Of a stretch of DNA of 64,000 nt, positions 10,555-22,988 are shown piece after piece. How positions within the stretch are numbered: the stretch's first letter is position 1; the number at the start of each line of letters is the position of its first letter. The stretch is from Strongylocentrotus purpuratus (taxonomy: Eukaryota; Echinodermata; Echinoidea; Camarodonta; Strongylocentrotidae): positions 4,858,905 through 4,922,904 of the forward strand of contig NW_022145599.1 of the NCBI RefSeq assembly GCF_000002235.5, given 5' to 3'. Under the pieces are notes generated by a model. It was not told the origin of the DNA and ran no database searches. It was given only the letters and a program-made list of their open reading frames with translations. The position numbers and the translations under genes were made by a program.

Positions 10555-10660
10555 CCGTATCACCCAATACCTGTTTTAATCAATCACTCAATCAATCATT
10601 CAATCATTTAGTCAATCAATCAGTCAATTATTTAATCAATCAATGAATCGCCCAATCAAT
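10555..10660. repeat. Degenerate (ATCA)n simple repeat
   Basis: A run of imperfect ATCA/GTCA tetranucleotides, for example TCAATCAATCAGTCAAT. Nothing coding. Confidence 0.7.
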
Positions 10661-10702
10661 AGATAAGCCAACCAAGTGGATTTATGTAGAAGGTATCTAC
10701 AA

Positions 10703-11579
10703 TGTTGGTCATGATGGTGGAATAATTATTTTTACCCCAATTTGTAGAATAGTTTTGACAATGATTTATTCCTAATAGATCTAGAAAATAGTATACATTC
10801 TCAGATTTTATTGAATGACAATTGGGGAATATTTGTTTTGCGTGACTGCTAAAGCATGTGTGTGCTACTATGCTAATCAACTAGGGGACCTACGTCCTTA
10901 AGTCATAACTGACAGCAATGGGGACTAATGCCTCATAAAAGGGCACTTATATAGCACATCGACATGGTTTTTATTCTGGGGGCTCACAGTAACGAGGCCA
11001 TTGCTTAGCCAATGAATCATGACTGTACGCATCGGGCGCTAGGGTACATTTTCAATAATTCATTGCATTTTTCCCTAGTCCCAAAAAGAAAAAATTCCTC
11101 TGTAGGGCCATGCATTATGGTTCAAGGCATACCCACATAGAAGATTTGTTTATGTTGGGGGTCGGGGCAAAATGAAATGAATTATTGAACATTTATTGCA
11201 TTTTCTTTGTTTTTATGTTTTTGTGGGGGCGTCGACGTACCCTTACGCCCGCTGCGTACAGTCCTGATTCATTGGCTAAGCAATGGCCTCGTTACTGTGA
11301 GCCCCCAGGATCAAAACGTTGTTGATGTGCTATTTTAGTGCCCTTTTATGAGGTATTAATCCCCATTACTGTCAGTTATGACTTAAGGACGTAGGTCCCC
11401 TAGTTGATTAGCATTGTAGCACACACATGCTTCAGCAATCACGCAAAACAAACACTCCCCAATTATCATTCAATAAAATATGAGAATGCATGCTATTATC
11501 TAGATCTATTAGGAATATCATTGTCAAAATCATTCAATAAATTGGGGTAAAAATAATTATTCCACCATTATGACCAACA
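10703..11579. mobile_element. Fold-back element, copy A
   Basis: Two arms of about 340 bp in inverted orientation (10703-11047 and 11225-11579) around an inner part with its own inverted symmetry. Outer ends: TGTTGGTCATGATGG and CCATTATGACCAACA. Shared arm landmarks are CTAGGGGACCTACGTCC and TGGCTAAGCAATGGCC (or the complements). No transposase is seen. The inner left part is shorter than in copy C, so this copy has an internal deletion. Confidence 0.8.
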
Positions 11580-12005
11580 GTGTATGTCTCTCTTGCAGAA
11601 TGAATGCAATGAATAAACAATATCTAATATCATCTTTCATAAGCTTGTGCACTGTCCCTTTTCCATATGAGGCCCCTAGATATTGTTTTTATGAATCATA
11701 TGGCAGTAGTGGGTGTGCAAAAGGAAGTGTTGAGAGGTAATGCATACTGTATCTTATTGGAAGAGTTGAATCATGAATCTTGATGGAATGAATAAATAAA
11801 CACAGAAAACAAATATTTGAATGAGTTTTATATTTTCTTGAAGTTTGAAAACAATTTAAGAAAATAAATACATGCTCTATACTCCAGCTCAATGAAATTT
11901 GAAAGACTTATGAATAAATTGTCAGATCCCTATTTTTTCATTGATTTTAGTAGCTTACAGCATGGGCAAAACCAATTAGTTTTATATCTATATATATATA
12001 TATAT

Positions 12006-13028
12006 AAAAGGTCTTCTGAAAGTATACATATGTTTACATATGTCGATGATCTAACACTAGTTGAGTGTCATAAAACAAACCAAATTTCAAACATGCAAGA
12101 AGCTATAGAATGTCTATCTTTGTGGGCTGATATTAATAAAATGCAATTGAATCCTACGAAGTGTATTAAAATGGACATTTGTTTTTCAAGAGTACCAGTC
12201 AATCAGTCTTCCATTATTCTCGAAAATTGTGTTCTTTTAACTGTTTCACAGGTGAAATTACTTGGTGTCACGATACAAAACGACTTGAAGTGGGAAGCCC
12301 ATGTCAGAAATATTGAAAAAAGAGCGAATGCGAAACTATATAAGCTCCGTTCTTTGTGGAAGTTCGGTCTTTCACATGAAGATCAGATTACTATTTTTAT
12401 TGGCTGTATTCGCCCAATCCTTGAATATGCTACTCAAGTTTGGAGCGGAGGTCTCACTAGTGCACAAAAACAATGCATAGAAAGATTACAAAAACGTGCA
12501 TTGAGGATTATCTTTGGAAAGGATTATCATAGTTACGCAAACGCTCTTCCAAAATCGAAATTACAAACATTGGAAAGTCGTCGAAATGTGTTACCTTCTT
12601 TAAAAAAAAACTCTTTCATGCACAGACCAGTTCAAACAAGAGCACACAATAGAACTTTGCGAAGAACTAACAAGATCCCTGAACCCAGGTGCAAAACTAA
12701 ACGTATGCAGAATAGCCCAATCCCAGATTTGATCCGTTTGTATAACAACATTTTTTTATGTATGTATTTAATATACTCTGAAACAAATTACAATTTCATA
12801 TTCTTAGTATATAATTAATTCATAAATTTGAGGTCTGATTTTTTTTACCAAGTTAGTCAATGTATTTTTTTATGACATGAAGAATGCGATGCATATCTAT
12901 ATTTATATTGTAATATCTCTAATGTTCACCTTATAATATTCATATTTGTCTTGCAATGTATCTTTGTATTTTATCAACATGTACATAATTGTTTTCCCTC
13001 TCTGTCCATCTGTCCCCTTTCTCCCCCC

Positions 13029-13060
<32 letters not shown>

Positions 13061-13376
13061 TTCTCTCTCTCCTGCTTTCCCATCTCTCTTTCTTTTTAAC
13101 TCAAATTTTTAAATTGAAATACTGTATAAGATTAATGGTATATAGTATATACACGCTCTTCATAATTATGTAGATTGTAGTGTGACATCTTGAAATGTAT
13201 ACTTGCTTTTTTCCAGCAATTTACTCATGTGCAATTCAGTTACTTTTTACTGTGATATCACTTGAAATGTATAATTGTCTTCACCATCAATGTTTCATTC
13301 ATGCACAATTCAGTTACTTGTAACTGCGATACATGGAAATGAACCAATAAATACCATTTATCTATCTATCTATCTA
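12006..13376 (+). mobile_element. 5'-truncated LINE, RT C-terminal half
   Basis: Begins in the reverse transcriptase with the catalytic TYVDDLTL motif, followed by LGVTIQNDLKWEAH, a RPILEYATQVWSGGL thumb segment and QKRALRIIFG. Around 12590-12690 the frame drifts before the conserved NSPIPDLIRLYN tail. The 3' untranslated part holds a CT-rich microsatellite (13028-13075) and ends in (TCTA)n. It is absent from the equivalent place in the second duplication copy, so it inserted there after the duplication or was lost from copy 2. Confidence 0.85.
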
Positions 13377-14420
13377 ACCCTCCTGCACTTCACAACACAC
13401 AAAATGCAGCAACAGTATTGAAACAACACAATAAAATACCTGTAAATATGACAGTGCTGGGTTTTTAATCAAACTTCCTTATAACCTCCTCATTCGCATA
13501 ATGAATATACATGAATATGTATAAGGTTCGTAACATATATCTCCCATTTGCAGACAACATGAATTCTGTAGAACTTTGCAGGAATATGTCACATATATCC
13601 TATTTAAACGTTAGCAGTGTCCTAGTATTCAAATTATGCAAGGAAACCTGTTTACTTTCTATAGACTTCACTGTCAGACACTAGAAAAACCCTCAAATTA
13701 CACAAACATTTCTATCATTAAACTAAAGACCAAATATGTTTCTTCTAAGTTCCCAATTTTAAACTCTTATTCTTTAGACATCAATATAAATGTACTTCTT
13801 AGGCTACCAAGAATGCAAGACAAACAGACAGAAACTTAGGCATGTAAACAGAAAGTAGGAGAAGAACATATGTGCACATGATTTTTGTACAGAACGATGA
13901 ATATCGATAATTAAAACAGATTACGATCAACATTAGAATAAGAACATATGATGAATAAAATGCATACATAAATGTTAAACAAGCTACGAACGGATCAAAA
14001 AGCGATCAAATACTAAATATTTTTGTATGCAGCAACTCCGCGCATGCGAACAAAGATAATAACTAAATATTCATAAGAATGAATGTGTGTAAAACCTGAT
14101 CACATGACGCATGACCATGAAAATCATCCCGTTATATAGCAATTTACAGGATCATTAATTAGAATTGATATTAGGATCTCCATAGGATAAATAATCATTG
14201 GATAAAAAAAAGCTATATACAGTATATCAAATTTAAGAAATATAATTTGAACAATGCAACAAGAGTCTGCACAATATCTGACTTGAGACATTACACAACT
14301 TTCAGAAGAATTAATTGATATTATATCCTTTTTCTTTCTTTTAACTGCACAAGTTACATCATATTGCTAAACACCATATATTCAAATATCACAAATCACA
14401 TGGTATGTAAGCATACTTAA

Positions 14421-14801
14421 AGATAAACTCCAGTACTGGTAAAAAAAAAAATTAATTCTCACAGAATCAAACGAAACTTACACTGAATGTTCAAGATTAC
14501 AAATAAATGACATGTGCCAAACAATTTTGGAAGAAAATGTATACTGGCTGAGTAATGAGCATAGAAAGACAAGGAAATCAAGGTAGTACTAGCCCCGACA
14601 CCATGTGTGTTGTCCCATATATAGCTTTTTATGTGAGTGCTTGTTACTTTACCAAGACTCGGTCAAATTTATTATGATTTTGATGACTCCCGAACCTTGC
14701 AGTGCACACCAATACTTACATGCTACATGATCAACTGTTTCTGATCCTTTCACACCTTTTCTTTCACAATGCAATCGCATTACCAGTACTAAAGTTTATC
14801 T
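14421..14801. mobile_element. TTAA-flanked MITE, family C
   Basis: A 381-bp element with inverted ends AGATAAACTCCAGTACTGG and CAGTACTAAAGTTTATCT, between TTAA at 14417-14420 and 14802-14805. The duplicated copy at 59011 has a single TTAA and no element, which confirms the exact insertion. No coding capacity. TTAA with an AG start fits Kolobok/T2-type elements better than piggyBac. Confidence 0.88.
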
Positions 14802-15118
14802 TTAAACTATTTCTGCGATTTGTTTTTGTCATGTCAAAAGATTCTTTTACTGTGCCCTTGTATGATTCTTTGTGTCTGTGTTTGTCAGTTGTTTCTATTA
14901 TTCGTCTTGCTGCATATGTTTGTCCCGTCTTCCTTTATTTCCTTATCTCATTTCTTCTGCACCTGCATACTAAGAGCACCACCAATGGTTTATTGATTTT
15001 ATACTTTATGCGCTTTTTTCTTTTCAGCTACTGCTTCTAAACCCCATATGGCTGATCTGAACGATCAGATGGCTTTTAATTCCCTCACCGATGACGATCT
15101 ACTCGATTTACATAGACC

Positions 15119-15430
15119 CAGGCGCGGATCCAGGGGGGGGGGCCAAGCGAGCCTTGGGGCCCCCCCCCCCCGCCCCCCCCCCCCCAAAAAAGGAGAGGGA
15201 GAGAAAGGAAAAGAAGGGAAATGGAAAAAGAGAAAAGGGAAAAAAGGAGAGGAAGAAGAAAAGAAAAGAGGGAAGGAGATCGGGGGGGGGGGCAAAAGGA
15301 CTTGCCTCTCAGGCTGTTGCCTCCCCCTCCCCCCCCCCAATTCAAAAAATAAAAGAGAAGGAAGGAAAGGGAAATAAAAAAGAAAAAGAGGAGATAAAGG
15401 GAAGGACAAAAGAGGAAGAAGAATAGAAAA
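15119..15430. mobile_element. G-run-bearing hAT-like fragment
   Basis: Starts with AGGCGCGGATCCAGG and a G-run, then a long C-run (15160-15185) and a purine-rich interior of GGA/GAAA words with further G- and C-runs. The head resembles hAT-type terminal repeats (CAG-N-GGCG-GATCCAGG). It interrupts the start of the LINE that continues intact at 59655. An inverted relative is at about 29800-30012. The far end is not clear. Confidence 0.5.
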
Positions 15431-16060
15431 GGGGATATCACTCTCCTTTCTTCTCTTATCCACCTCTGCTCTCTTTTTCTTTACTCTTCACATTTGCTGC
15501 AATATTTTCTATCCTTGCATTTCTCTCTTTCCTTGCTTTATTTTCTGTTATTTATGTATTTTTTAAAATGATATGTGTATGTCTTATCTGTCAGTCTTCA
15601 TTGTCTCTTTTGACCTTTCCAGTGTTCACCATATACTATATATATGTGTCATAACAAGTTGTCAAATTACGGATTTATACGTGCATTATTATCCTGCCAC
15701 TATTTGGTAATCTATGTATATTTTTTTGTCTTCAAGTCAATATATTTACATGTTACAAAAATTATGTATGTCAATATTGAGGGATCCACATTTTACAAGC
15801 TTTGCTTTTCAGTGCATCCCTCCATTTCCACAGGTTTAATTTACAAAATAAAAAAATAAGTATTATACTGGATATTTATGTTTACCCTACTTTCTATTTC
15901 ATAAGTAACTTTAAACCATGTAAAAGGTATTATATCCTTGAATATTGAATTGTATATCTGATTTCTTGTCAAAATCACTGTTCTGTTGGAAATGAAAAAA
16001 CAAAATTGAAAAACTGAAACTGAATGATCGTACAAATCAAACACTTTGACAATGATAAAC

Positions 16061-16096
<36 letters not shown>

Positions 16097-16397
16097 AAAA
16101 AATTATGGTAAGGTACTTCACAGGCACAACATTTTAGAAACACTGGTTTATCAACACAACTTTTTTGAAAGCATTTTCAACAGGCTACTAAACATTATAA
16201 TCCTACCATAAAAAACACGGCATTTTCAACGTTCTAGCCAAGATGGCCAACAGGTCTCAAAGATATCAATATATGATTTAATGCATTTTAGGATCGTGCA
16301 AATAGCAAATAGCGCAAACTCGGAACTTAAAATAAAAAAGAATTGAGCACAGCAAAACATACAGACGTATTTTTGCCACAAAAAATGTATTATTGTC
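15431..16397. other. Intergenic, AT-rich
   Basis: No gene or named repeat is recognised. It contains a (TA)n microsatellite at about 16062-16094. Confidence 0.6.
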
Positions 16398-16757
16398 TTG
16401 GAACCAATTTGGGTATTAAACTGGAAATGTTCTTATTGGTTCCAGTTGCACTTCTAACTAGAATTTAACGGCCTTCTAACCGGAACCAATTGGGTAACTG
16501 GAAATAATCTTACTGGTTCCAGTTGCACTTCTAACTGGAACTAGTTGGGTAAATGGAATAAATTGAGTAACTGGAAAAATTATCTTACTGGTTCCAGTTG
16601 CACTTCTAACTAGAACCAGTTAAATGCAAGATTCATCTGGATCCAGTTGCAATCTCCAATTGGTTTGAACTGGAATTGACACATCTTCCCAACTTTTTCC
16701 GGTTAAGGCCATTGATTTCAACTGGAAAATTTGTATTCCTATTGAAACCAATTCCAT
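16398..16757. repeat. Short AACTGG array, relative of the 7.1-10 kb element
   Basis: About 360 bp of the same vocabulary, CTGGTTCCAGTTGCACTTC and GGAACCAATTGGGTAACTGG, in three to four degenerate units. The ends have CAATTGG/ATTGAAACCAATT motifs. It looks like a deletion derivative or a second, smaller member of the family. Confidence 0.7.
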
Positions 16758-17444
16758 ATCTTTAAACTATCATTGATATCTGATAATTAAACAGTTATTG
16801 AAATAAACCTACCAAACTACATACTACAATGAAATACTTGACTTAAGGTAGGGGAGTTTGTTGTGGTGCACAATTGCACCCTTCTGTAAATAATCGAATA
16901 GTTCATGCGCATGAATATTCATGTTTTTGCTTACCTCGGCAAAATGTTTGCTTTTACTAAATGGAAAAATTACGGTGGGGGGGGGGGAAGGATTAAATGG
17001 ACATAATGAACCAAGCAGAAGTGATCTATGATAATTCATGCTTCTTATCCTTTGTGCGCTTGACCTATAATCTTACAATCGCTTGGCAGACTGAGTCCAA
17101 AGTTCGACTTGTTTCACATGTGTATTATAAGCAATGACGAGCTTGCAACCTATTTTGATAAAATTACGGTGGGTGAACTTTCAAAAGTCAATGAGACATT
17201 AAGGTTCCAATTAAAGAGCTAGTGATAACGGACGTCGGGTGGATGTGCATTTCGTTTAAACAAAAAAAAAATATGAATTTTTAACGATTATTTTTGTAAA
17301 CGTCGATAGGCTAACATGTTAGGCTGCTGACTCTATCGATAGGGGGAGTTCTCAAATGAGACTAAACGGAGCTATAATTATGATAGCCTTTTCTATGAAT
17401 ATCCATGATAAAGACTATGCGGCAACGGTGTGGCAAAACTAATT
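16758..17444. other. Downstream flank of the CCP gene, nothing recognised
   Basis: AT-rich sequence with one G-run near 16977. It should hold the 3' untranslated region and poly(A) site of the minus-strand CCP gene, but I see no convincing AATAAA on that strand near the stop. Confidence 0.5.
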
Positions 17445-17665
17445 TTACACTTCATGACTGGGGGAGTATATGCAAACAGGGCCGATCTCTCCATGCGACC
17501 AGTCAGCTCCGGCTGAAGTAGCAATACATTCAACTTCAAACTTCGCACTGCCATTGTAATTATAGTTATTTATGCAGTGGTAAAAGTATTTATCCCCAAT
17601 GGATGCTTCAGTGATGTCAACAGGCCTTGTCTTTGTACCATTTTTAGGTTTGCCACATTTGCCCT
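17445..17665 (-). CDS. Terminal sushi/CCP exon of the CCP gene
   Basis: A diverged CCP module on the minus strand. The acceptor (TTCTCCACAG) ends at 17666. The exon opens in phase 1 as (E)GKCGKPKNGT and has the four CCP cysteines in KCGKP, YHCIN, VECIA and GPVC, with the conserved Trp (ADWSHGEIGPVC) just before the last. It then reads CIYSPSHEV and stops, so it is probably the last coding exon and implies that the protein ends at or just after a CCP. Two N-glycosylation sequons are present (NGT, NGS). CCP modules are extracellular and typical of complement regulators, selectins and adhesion proteins. It is the only CCP here that is clearly different from the array copies. A donor GTCATG inside the last codons is possible but weak. 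Confidence 0.82.
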
Positions 17666-17826
17666 CTGTGGAGAACAATGATAAGAGAATATTATTTATT
17701 AGTACCTGTTTGTTGCTATATCTATTATTATATCTTGTTGTTGAATTTATTTTCAATAAGCGTAGTGAAACGTCAAAACAAAACTTTTGATCAGCCTTTT
17801 CTATATACCTTTTATCCAACATGGCC

Positions 17827-18135
17827 GACAGGAGCCAAAGATATCAATGAATAATTTGATCAGAGGCTACGGATGCAACTTTGCTATATATATATTCGGG
17901 GTCGAGAGATCAGCTCATAATGAGGTTAATTGTGTTTTTGTTGTTTTTTTTTAAATATAATTTGGCGGGTCCTCTTTTGGGGGTATAATGCTGGGGCATT
18001 GACAAGGGAATCACCATGTACTAATATTTTTCTTGTATATAGGAAGAGTAATTTCCATGATTCATCCATACCATCCAAAAGGAATAGTTATAACATATCT
18101 GAGCAATTATTAGTGACCGGCTAGCACCAATTCCC
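17827..18135. repeat. Spacer segment duplicated at 20540-20840
   Basis: About 300 bp nearly identical to 20540-20840, including CGGGGTCGAGAGATCAGCTC and the GGGGCATTGACAAGGGAA part. It is a piece of a different array spacer that was copied into the middle of the array. Confidence 0.8.
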
Positions 18136-18225
18136 TCAGCGTTTAGTTCATGTGGGTGGCAGTATGATTTAAAAGAAATTTCTATGACTAATTCAAACCA
18201 TCCAAAAGGCATAGATATATCATAC

Positions 18226-18420
18226 CTGAGCAAGAAGATGGCGTTAGAGACCAGCTAGCAATAGTTCCCTCATCGTTCAGTTGACAAACTACCGTCAGGT
18301 TATTAGGGTCTGATGTGAAGCCATGATTGCAGGTGTAATTGTATGCTTCCCCAGCTTGTCCTTCAGTGATTGAAACAGACTCTGTGTTTGTACCATTTCC
18401 AGGTGAGCCACATTTGACCT
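18226..18420 (-). CDS. CCP array exon 1 (most 3' of the nine)
   Basis: 195 bp, phase 1-1, acceptor CTGAATCAG and donor GTATGA. Codes for one CCP module: KCGSPGNG, NYTCNHGF, LTVVCQL and SWSLTPSSC hold the four cysteines and the Trp. Three N-glycosylation sequons (NGT, NYT, NLT). It differs from exons 2-4 by EGQAGEAY and SLTP. Confidence 0.9.
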
Positions 18421-19029
18421 CTGATTCAGGTGGAGAATGAAAAGAAATTATTAATTTATTTGTTGTATGATTTCATTCTTGTAATTCTACCTTGCGGTTT
18501 GTATTTATTATCAATTATCGCGAGTTAAAAAATAGAATTACTGGTTTATATTCAGAGTTTCTTTTTGTTTGTTGCCTTTTACCGTGGTAGTAGGGGACTA
18601 AAAGTCATTACCTTTGGTTAAAAAAACACGTCATTTTTTTATGTTTTATGCAAGTTGGCTGAAGGGCCCAAAGATATAAATACACAATTTGATGCATATG
18701 CTACGGATATAACTTTGCTATGTATATTCGAGGTCGACAGATCAGCACAGATGAATTTTATTGTTTTCGGTGTCATCCCAGCTCATAACTCGATTCTGAA
18801 GGTTCATGGTTTTGTGTATTAAATTACGTTTCGTATCTTATTTTAGTCTATTACATTTGTTTAAGGCATGGTTTGTCAGTATTCACAATGTTAAAACTAA
18901 GCAATGAGGTAGTACTGAAGACCAGCTAGCAACAGTTCCCTTAGCGTTCATTTCATGTGGGTGGAAGTGCAATGTAAAAGTTATTTCCATGCTTAATTCA
19001 ACCGTCCAAAAGGCATAGATATATCATAC

Positions 19030-19224
19030 CTGAGCAAGAAGATGGCGTTGGAGACCAGCTAGCAATAGTTCCCTCATCGTTCAGTTGACAAACTACCGTC
19101 AGGTTATTAGGGTCTGATGTGAAGCCATGATTGCAGGTGTAATTGTATGCTTCCCCAGGTTGTCCTTCAGTGATTGAAACAGACTCTGTGTTTGTACCAT
19201 CTCCAGGTGAGCCACATGTGACCT
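19030..19224 (-). CDS. CCP array exon 2
   Basis: 195 bp, phase 1-1, intact splice sites. Reads TCGSPGDG, EGQPGEAYNYTC, NNLTVVCQL and SWSPTPSSC. Sequons NYT and NLT. The exon and about 600 bp of flanking intron are almost identical to exon 3, so this pair arose recently. Confidence 0.9.
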
Positions 19225-19837
19225 CTGATTCAGGTGGAGAATGAAAAGAAATTATTAATTTATTTGTTGTATGATTTCATTCTTGTAATTCTACCTTGCG
19301 GTTTGTATTTATTATCAATTATCGCGAGTTAAAAAATAGAATTACTGGTTTATATTCAGAGTTTCTTTTTGTTTGTTGCCTTTTACCGTGGTAGTAGGGG
19401 ACTAAAAGTCATTACCTTTGGTTAAAAAAACACGTCATTTTTTTATGTTTTATGCAAGTTGGCTGAAGGGCCCAAAGATATAAATACACAATTTGATGCA
19501 TATGCTACGGATATAACTTTGCTATGTATATTCGAGGTCGACAGATCAGCACAGATGAATTTTATTGTTTTCGGTGTCATCTCAGCTCATAACTCGATTC
19601 TGAAGGTTCATGGTTTTGTGTATTAAATTACGTTTCGTATCTTATTTTAGTCTATTACATTAATTGTTTAAGGCATGGTTTGTCAGTATTCACAATGTTA
19701 AAACTAAGCAATGAGGTAGTACTGAAGACCAGCTAGCAACAGTTCCCTTAGCGTTCATTTCATGTGGGTGGAAGTGCAATGTAAAAGTTATTTCCATGCT
19801 TAATTCAAACCATCCAAAAGGCATAGATATATCATAC

Positions 19838-20032
19838 CTGAGCAAGAAGATGGCGTTGGAGACCAGCTAGCAATAGTTCCCTCATCGTTCAGTTGACAAA
19901 CTACCGTCAGGTTATTAGGGTCTGATGTGAAGCCATGATTGCAGGTGTAATTGTATGCTTCCCCAGGTTGTCCTTCAGTGATTGAAACAGACTCTGTGTT
20001 TGTACCATCTCCAGGTGAGCCACATGTGACCT
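19838..20032 (-). CDS. CCP array exon 3
   Basis: 195 bp, phase 1-1, same predicted protein as exon 2, with intact donor GTATGA and acceptor CAG. The spacer on its high-coordinate side ends in the copied 17.8-kb segment at about 20540. Confidence 0.9.
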
Positions 20033-20539
20033 CTGATTCAGGTGGAGAATGAAAAGAAATTATTAATTTATTTGTTGTATGATTTCATTCTTGTAATTCT
20101 ACCTTGCGGTTTGTATTTATTATCAATTATCGCGAGTTAAAAAATAGAATTACTGGTTTATATTCAGAGTTTCTTTTTGTTTGTTGCCTTTTACCGTGGT
20201 AGTAGGGGACTAAAAGTCATTACCTTTGGTTAAAAAAACACGTCATTTTTTTATGTTTTATGCAAGTTGGCTAAAGGGCCCAAAGATATAAATACACAAT
20301 TTGATGCATATATGCTACGGATATAACTTTGCTATGTATATTCGAGGTCGACAGATCAGCACAGATGAATTTTATTGTTTTCGGTGTCATCCCAGCTCAT
20401 AACTCGATTCTGAAGGTTCATGGTTTTGTGTATTAAATTACGTTTCGTATCTTATTTTAGTCTATTACATTTGTTTAAGGCATGGTTTGTTAGTATTCAC
20501 AATGTTAAAACTAAGCAATGAGGTAGTACTGAAGACCAG

Positions 20540-20840
20540 CCAGGAGCCAAAGATATCAATGAATAATTTGATCAGAGGCTACGGATGCAACTTTGCTATA
20601 TATATATATTCGGGGTCGAGAGATCAGCTCATATGAGGATAATTGCGTTTTTGTTTTTTTGTTTTTTTAATAATTTGGCGGGTCTTCTTTTGGGGTATAA
20701 TGCTGGGGCATTGACAAGGGAATCACCATGTACTAATATTTTTCTTGTATATAGGAAGAGTAATTTCCATGATTCATCCATACCATCCAAAAGGAATAGT
20801 TATAACATATCTGAGCAATTATTAGTGACCGGCTAGCAAC
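20540..20840. repeat. Copy of the 17827-18135 spacer inside the array
   Basis: The array spacer switches abruptly after GTAGTACTGAAGACCAGC into the 17.8-kb sequence and then back to array sequence near the exon relic. This is a recombination or conversion patch. Confidence 0.75.
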
Positions 20841-20903
20841 AGTTCCCTTAGCGTTCATTTCATGTGGGTGGAAGTGCAATGTAAAAGTTATTTCCATGCT
20901 TAA

Positions 20904-21406
20904 AGGTAATACAAAGTTTTGGTAAGGGGTCATGAATTTGGTTCAAATGCACATTATCGGAAACATATGCGATCCTACAATATTCAGTGATCGTTGTCGC
21001 GGTTGAAATCGAGCCTAAAGTTATGAAATTATAAATAATAAACTCTTTATGATGTATAGCTCCCTCTCAAGGTCAATATATTAATTAAGATATAAACAAT
21101 GTTTGTTGACTAAAATCGACCGATTAGCTAATCTCTTTTGGAAATTATATATCACAACTGCATATTCTGAGATTTTCATGGTCGCAGCTACCATTGTACG
21201 GCCGTAGGCGCTATTTGAAATTTATCAAAAATTTACCGGGAGCACCGGTAAATTTTTATATTAAATTTTTCTAGAAAACAGCAGTGCTTTGGGGGCTAAT
21301 TTTTCTAGTGCTTTTAATACATCTACAGGGGCATCTAAATATATCAACATTGTAAAGAATCACTATCTACCCAATTTTCAAAATTTCCCAAAACTTTGTA
21401 TTACCT
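20904..21406. mobile_element. TTAA-flanked MITE, family A (complete)
   Basis: A 503-bp element with 19-bp inverted ends AGGTAATACAAAGTTTTGG and TTAA at 20900-20903 and 21407-21410. The same spot in neighbouring array units reads CATGCTTAATTCAA without the element, so the insertion is recent relative to the array. Fragments of the same family are at 26196-26316 (inverted) and 37039-37520. No coding capacity. Confidence 0.92.
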
Positions 21407-21443
21407 TTAATTCAACCATCCAAAAGGCATAGATATATCATAC

Positions 21444-21638
21444 CTGAGCAAGAAGATGGCGTTGGAGACCAGCTAGCAATAGTTCCCTCATCGTTCAGTT
21501 GACAAACTACCGTCAGGTTATTAGGGTCTGATGTGAAACCATGATTGCAGGTGTAATTGTATGCTTCCCCAGGTTGTCCTTCAGTGATTGAAACAGACTC
21601 TGTGTTTGTACCATCTCCAGGTGAGCCACATGTGACCT
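21444..21638 (-). CDS. CCP array exon 4
   Basis: 195 bp, phase 1-1, predicted protein identical to exons 2 and 3. It is separated from its relic half-exon (20826-20895) by the family A MITE. The intron upstream (above 21638) is shorter than in units 2 and 3 and resembles that of exon 6. Confidence 0.9.
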
Positions 21639-22186
21639 CTGATTCAGGTGAAGAATGAAAATAAATTTTTACTTTATTTGTTGAAGATTTTATTCTTGTG
21701 ATTCTACCGGTTTGTATTTATATCAATCATCCAAAGTTAAAAAATAAAAACACTGGTATACTAAAATTCTTTACCTTTGGTTAAAAAAACACGTCATTTT
21801 CTATGTTTTATGCAAGTTGGCAGAAGGGTCCAAAGATATAAATACACAATTTGACGCATATGCTACAAATGTATAGGGGTTCTCAGATCAGCACAGATGA
21901 ATTTTATTGTTTTCGGTGTCATCCCAGCTCATAAATAAAATTCATGGGGTTCATGATTTTGTGTATTAAATTACGTTTCGTACTTTATTTTAGTCTATTA
22001 CATTTGTTTATTGGAGAAAATGCATGTTTTGTCAGTATTCACAATGTTAAAACTGAGCAAGAAGATGGTGTTATAGACCAGCTAGCAACAGTTCCCTCAG
22101 CGTTTAGTTCATGTCGGTGGCAGTATGATTTAAAAAGAAATTCTACGATTAATTCAAACCATCCAAAAGGCATAGATAAATTGTAC

Positions 22187-22381
22187 CTGAGCAAGAAGAT
22201 GGCGTTAGAGACCAGCTAGCAATAGTTCCCTCATCGTTTAGTTCACAGACTACCGTCAGGTCATTAGGGTCTGATGTGAAGCCATGATTGCAGGTGTAAG
22301 TGTATGCTTCCCCAGCTTGTCCTTCAGTGATTGAAACAGACTCTGTGTTTGTACCATCTCCAGGTGAGCCACATTTGACCT
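22187..22381 (-). CDS. CCP array exon 5
   Basis: 195 bp, phase 1-1, donor GTACAA instead of GTATGA. Reads KCGSPGDG, EGQAGEAYTYTC, NDLTVVCEL and SWSLTPSSC. It has no N-glycosylation sequon, unlike exons 1-4. The predicted module is identical to exon 9. Confidence 0.9.
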
Positions 22382-22988
22382 CTGATTCAGGTGAAAAATG
22401 AAAAGAAATTATTACTTTATTTGTTGATGATTACATTCTTGTAATTCTACCTTGCGGTTTGTATTTATTATCAGTTATCGCGAGTTAAAAAATAGAATTA
22501 CTGGTTTATATTCAGAGTTTCTTTTTGTTTGTTGCCTTTTACCGTGGTAGTAGGGGACTAAAAGTCATTACCTTTGGTTAAAAAAACACGTCATTTTTTT
22601 ATGTTTTATGCAAGTTGGCTGAAGGGCCCAAAGATATAAATACACAATTTGATGCATATGCTACGGATATAACTTTGCTATGTATATTCGAGGTCGACAG
22701 ATCAGCACAGATGAATTTTATTGTTTTCGGTGTCATCCCAGCTCATAACTCGATTCTGAAGGTTCATGGTTTTGTGTATTAAATTACGTTTCGTATCTTA
22801 TTTTAGTCTATTACATTTGTTTAAGGCATGGTTTGCCAGTATTCACAATGTTAAAACTAAGCAATGAGGTAGTACTGAAGACCAGCTAGCAACAGTTCCC
22901 TTAGCGTTCATTTCATGTGGGTGGAAGTGCAATGTAAAAGTTATTTCCATACCTAATTCAACCATCAAAAGGCATAGATATATCATAC

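Larger units (their letters stand above)
11050..15118. repeat. Segmental duplication, copy 1
   Basis: Matches 55063-59655 in the same orientation at high identity, apart from inserts. The match starts inside the fold-back element, covers its right arm, the TGTATGTCTCTCTTGCAG flank, AT-rich sequence, 13370-14420, and the start of a LINE near 15048. Copy-specific inserts here are a LINE fragment (12006-13376) and a MITE (14421-14801). No host gene is seen in the shared sequence. Confidence 0.88.

Noticed and set aside
15048-15463. Several overlapping open frames rich in Gly, Pro, Lys and Phe
   Set aside because: They arise from G-, C- and purine-runs in a transposon fragment; no domain or codon signal.
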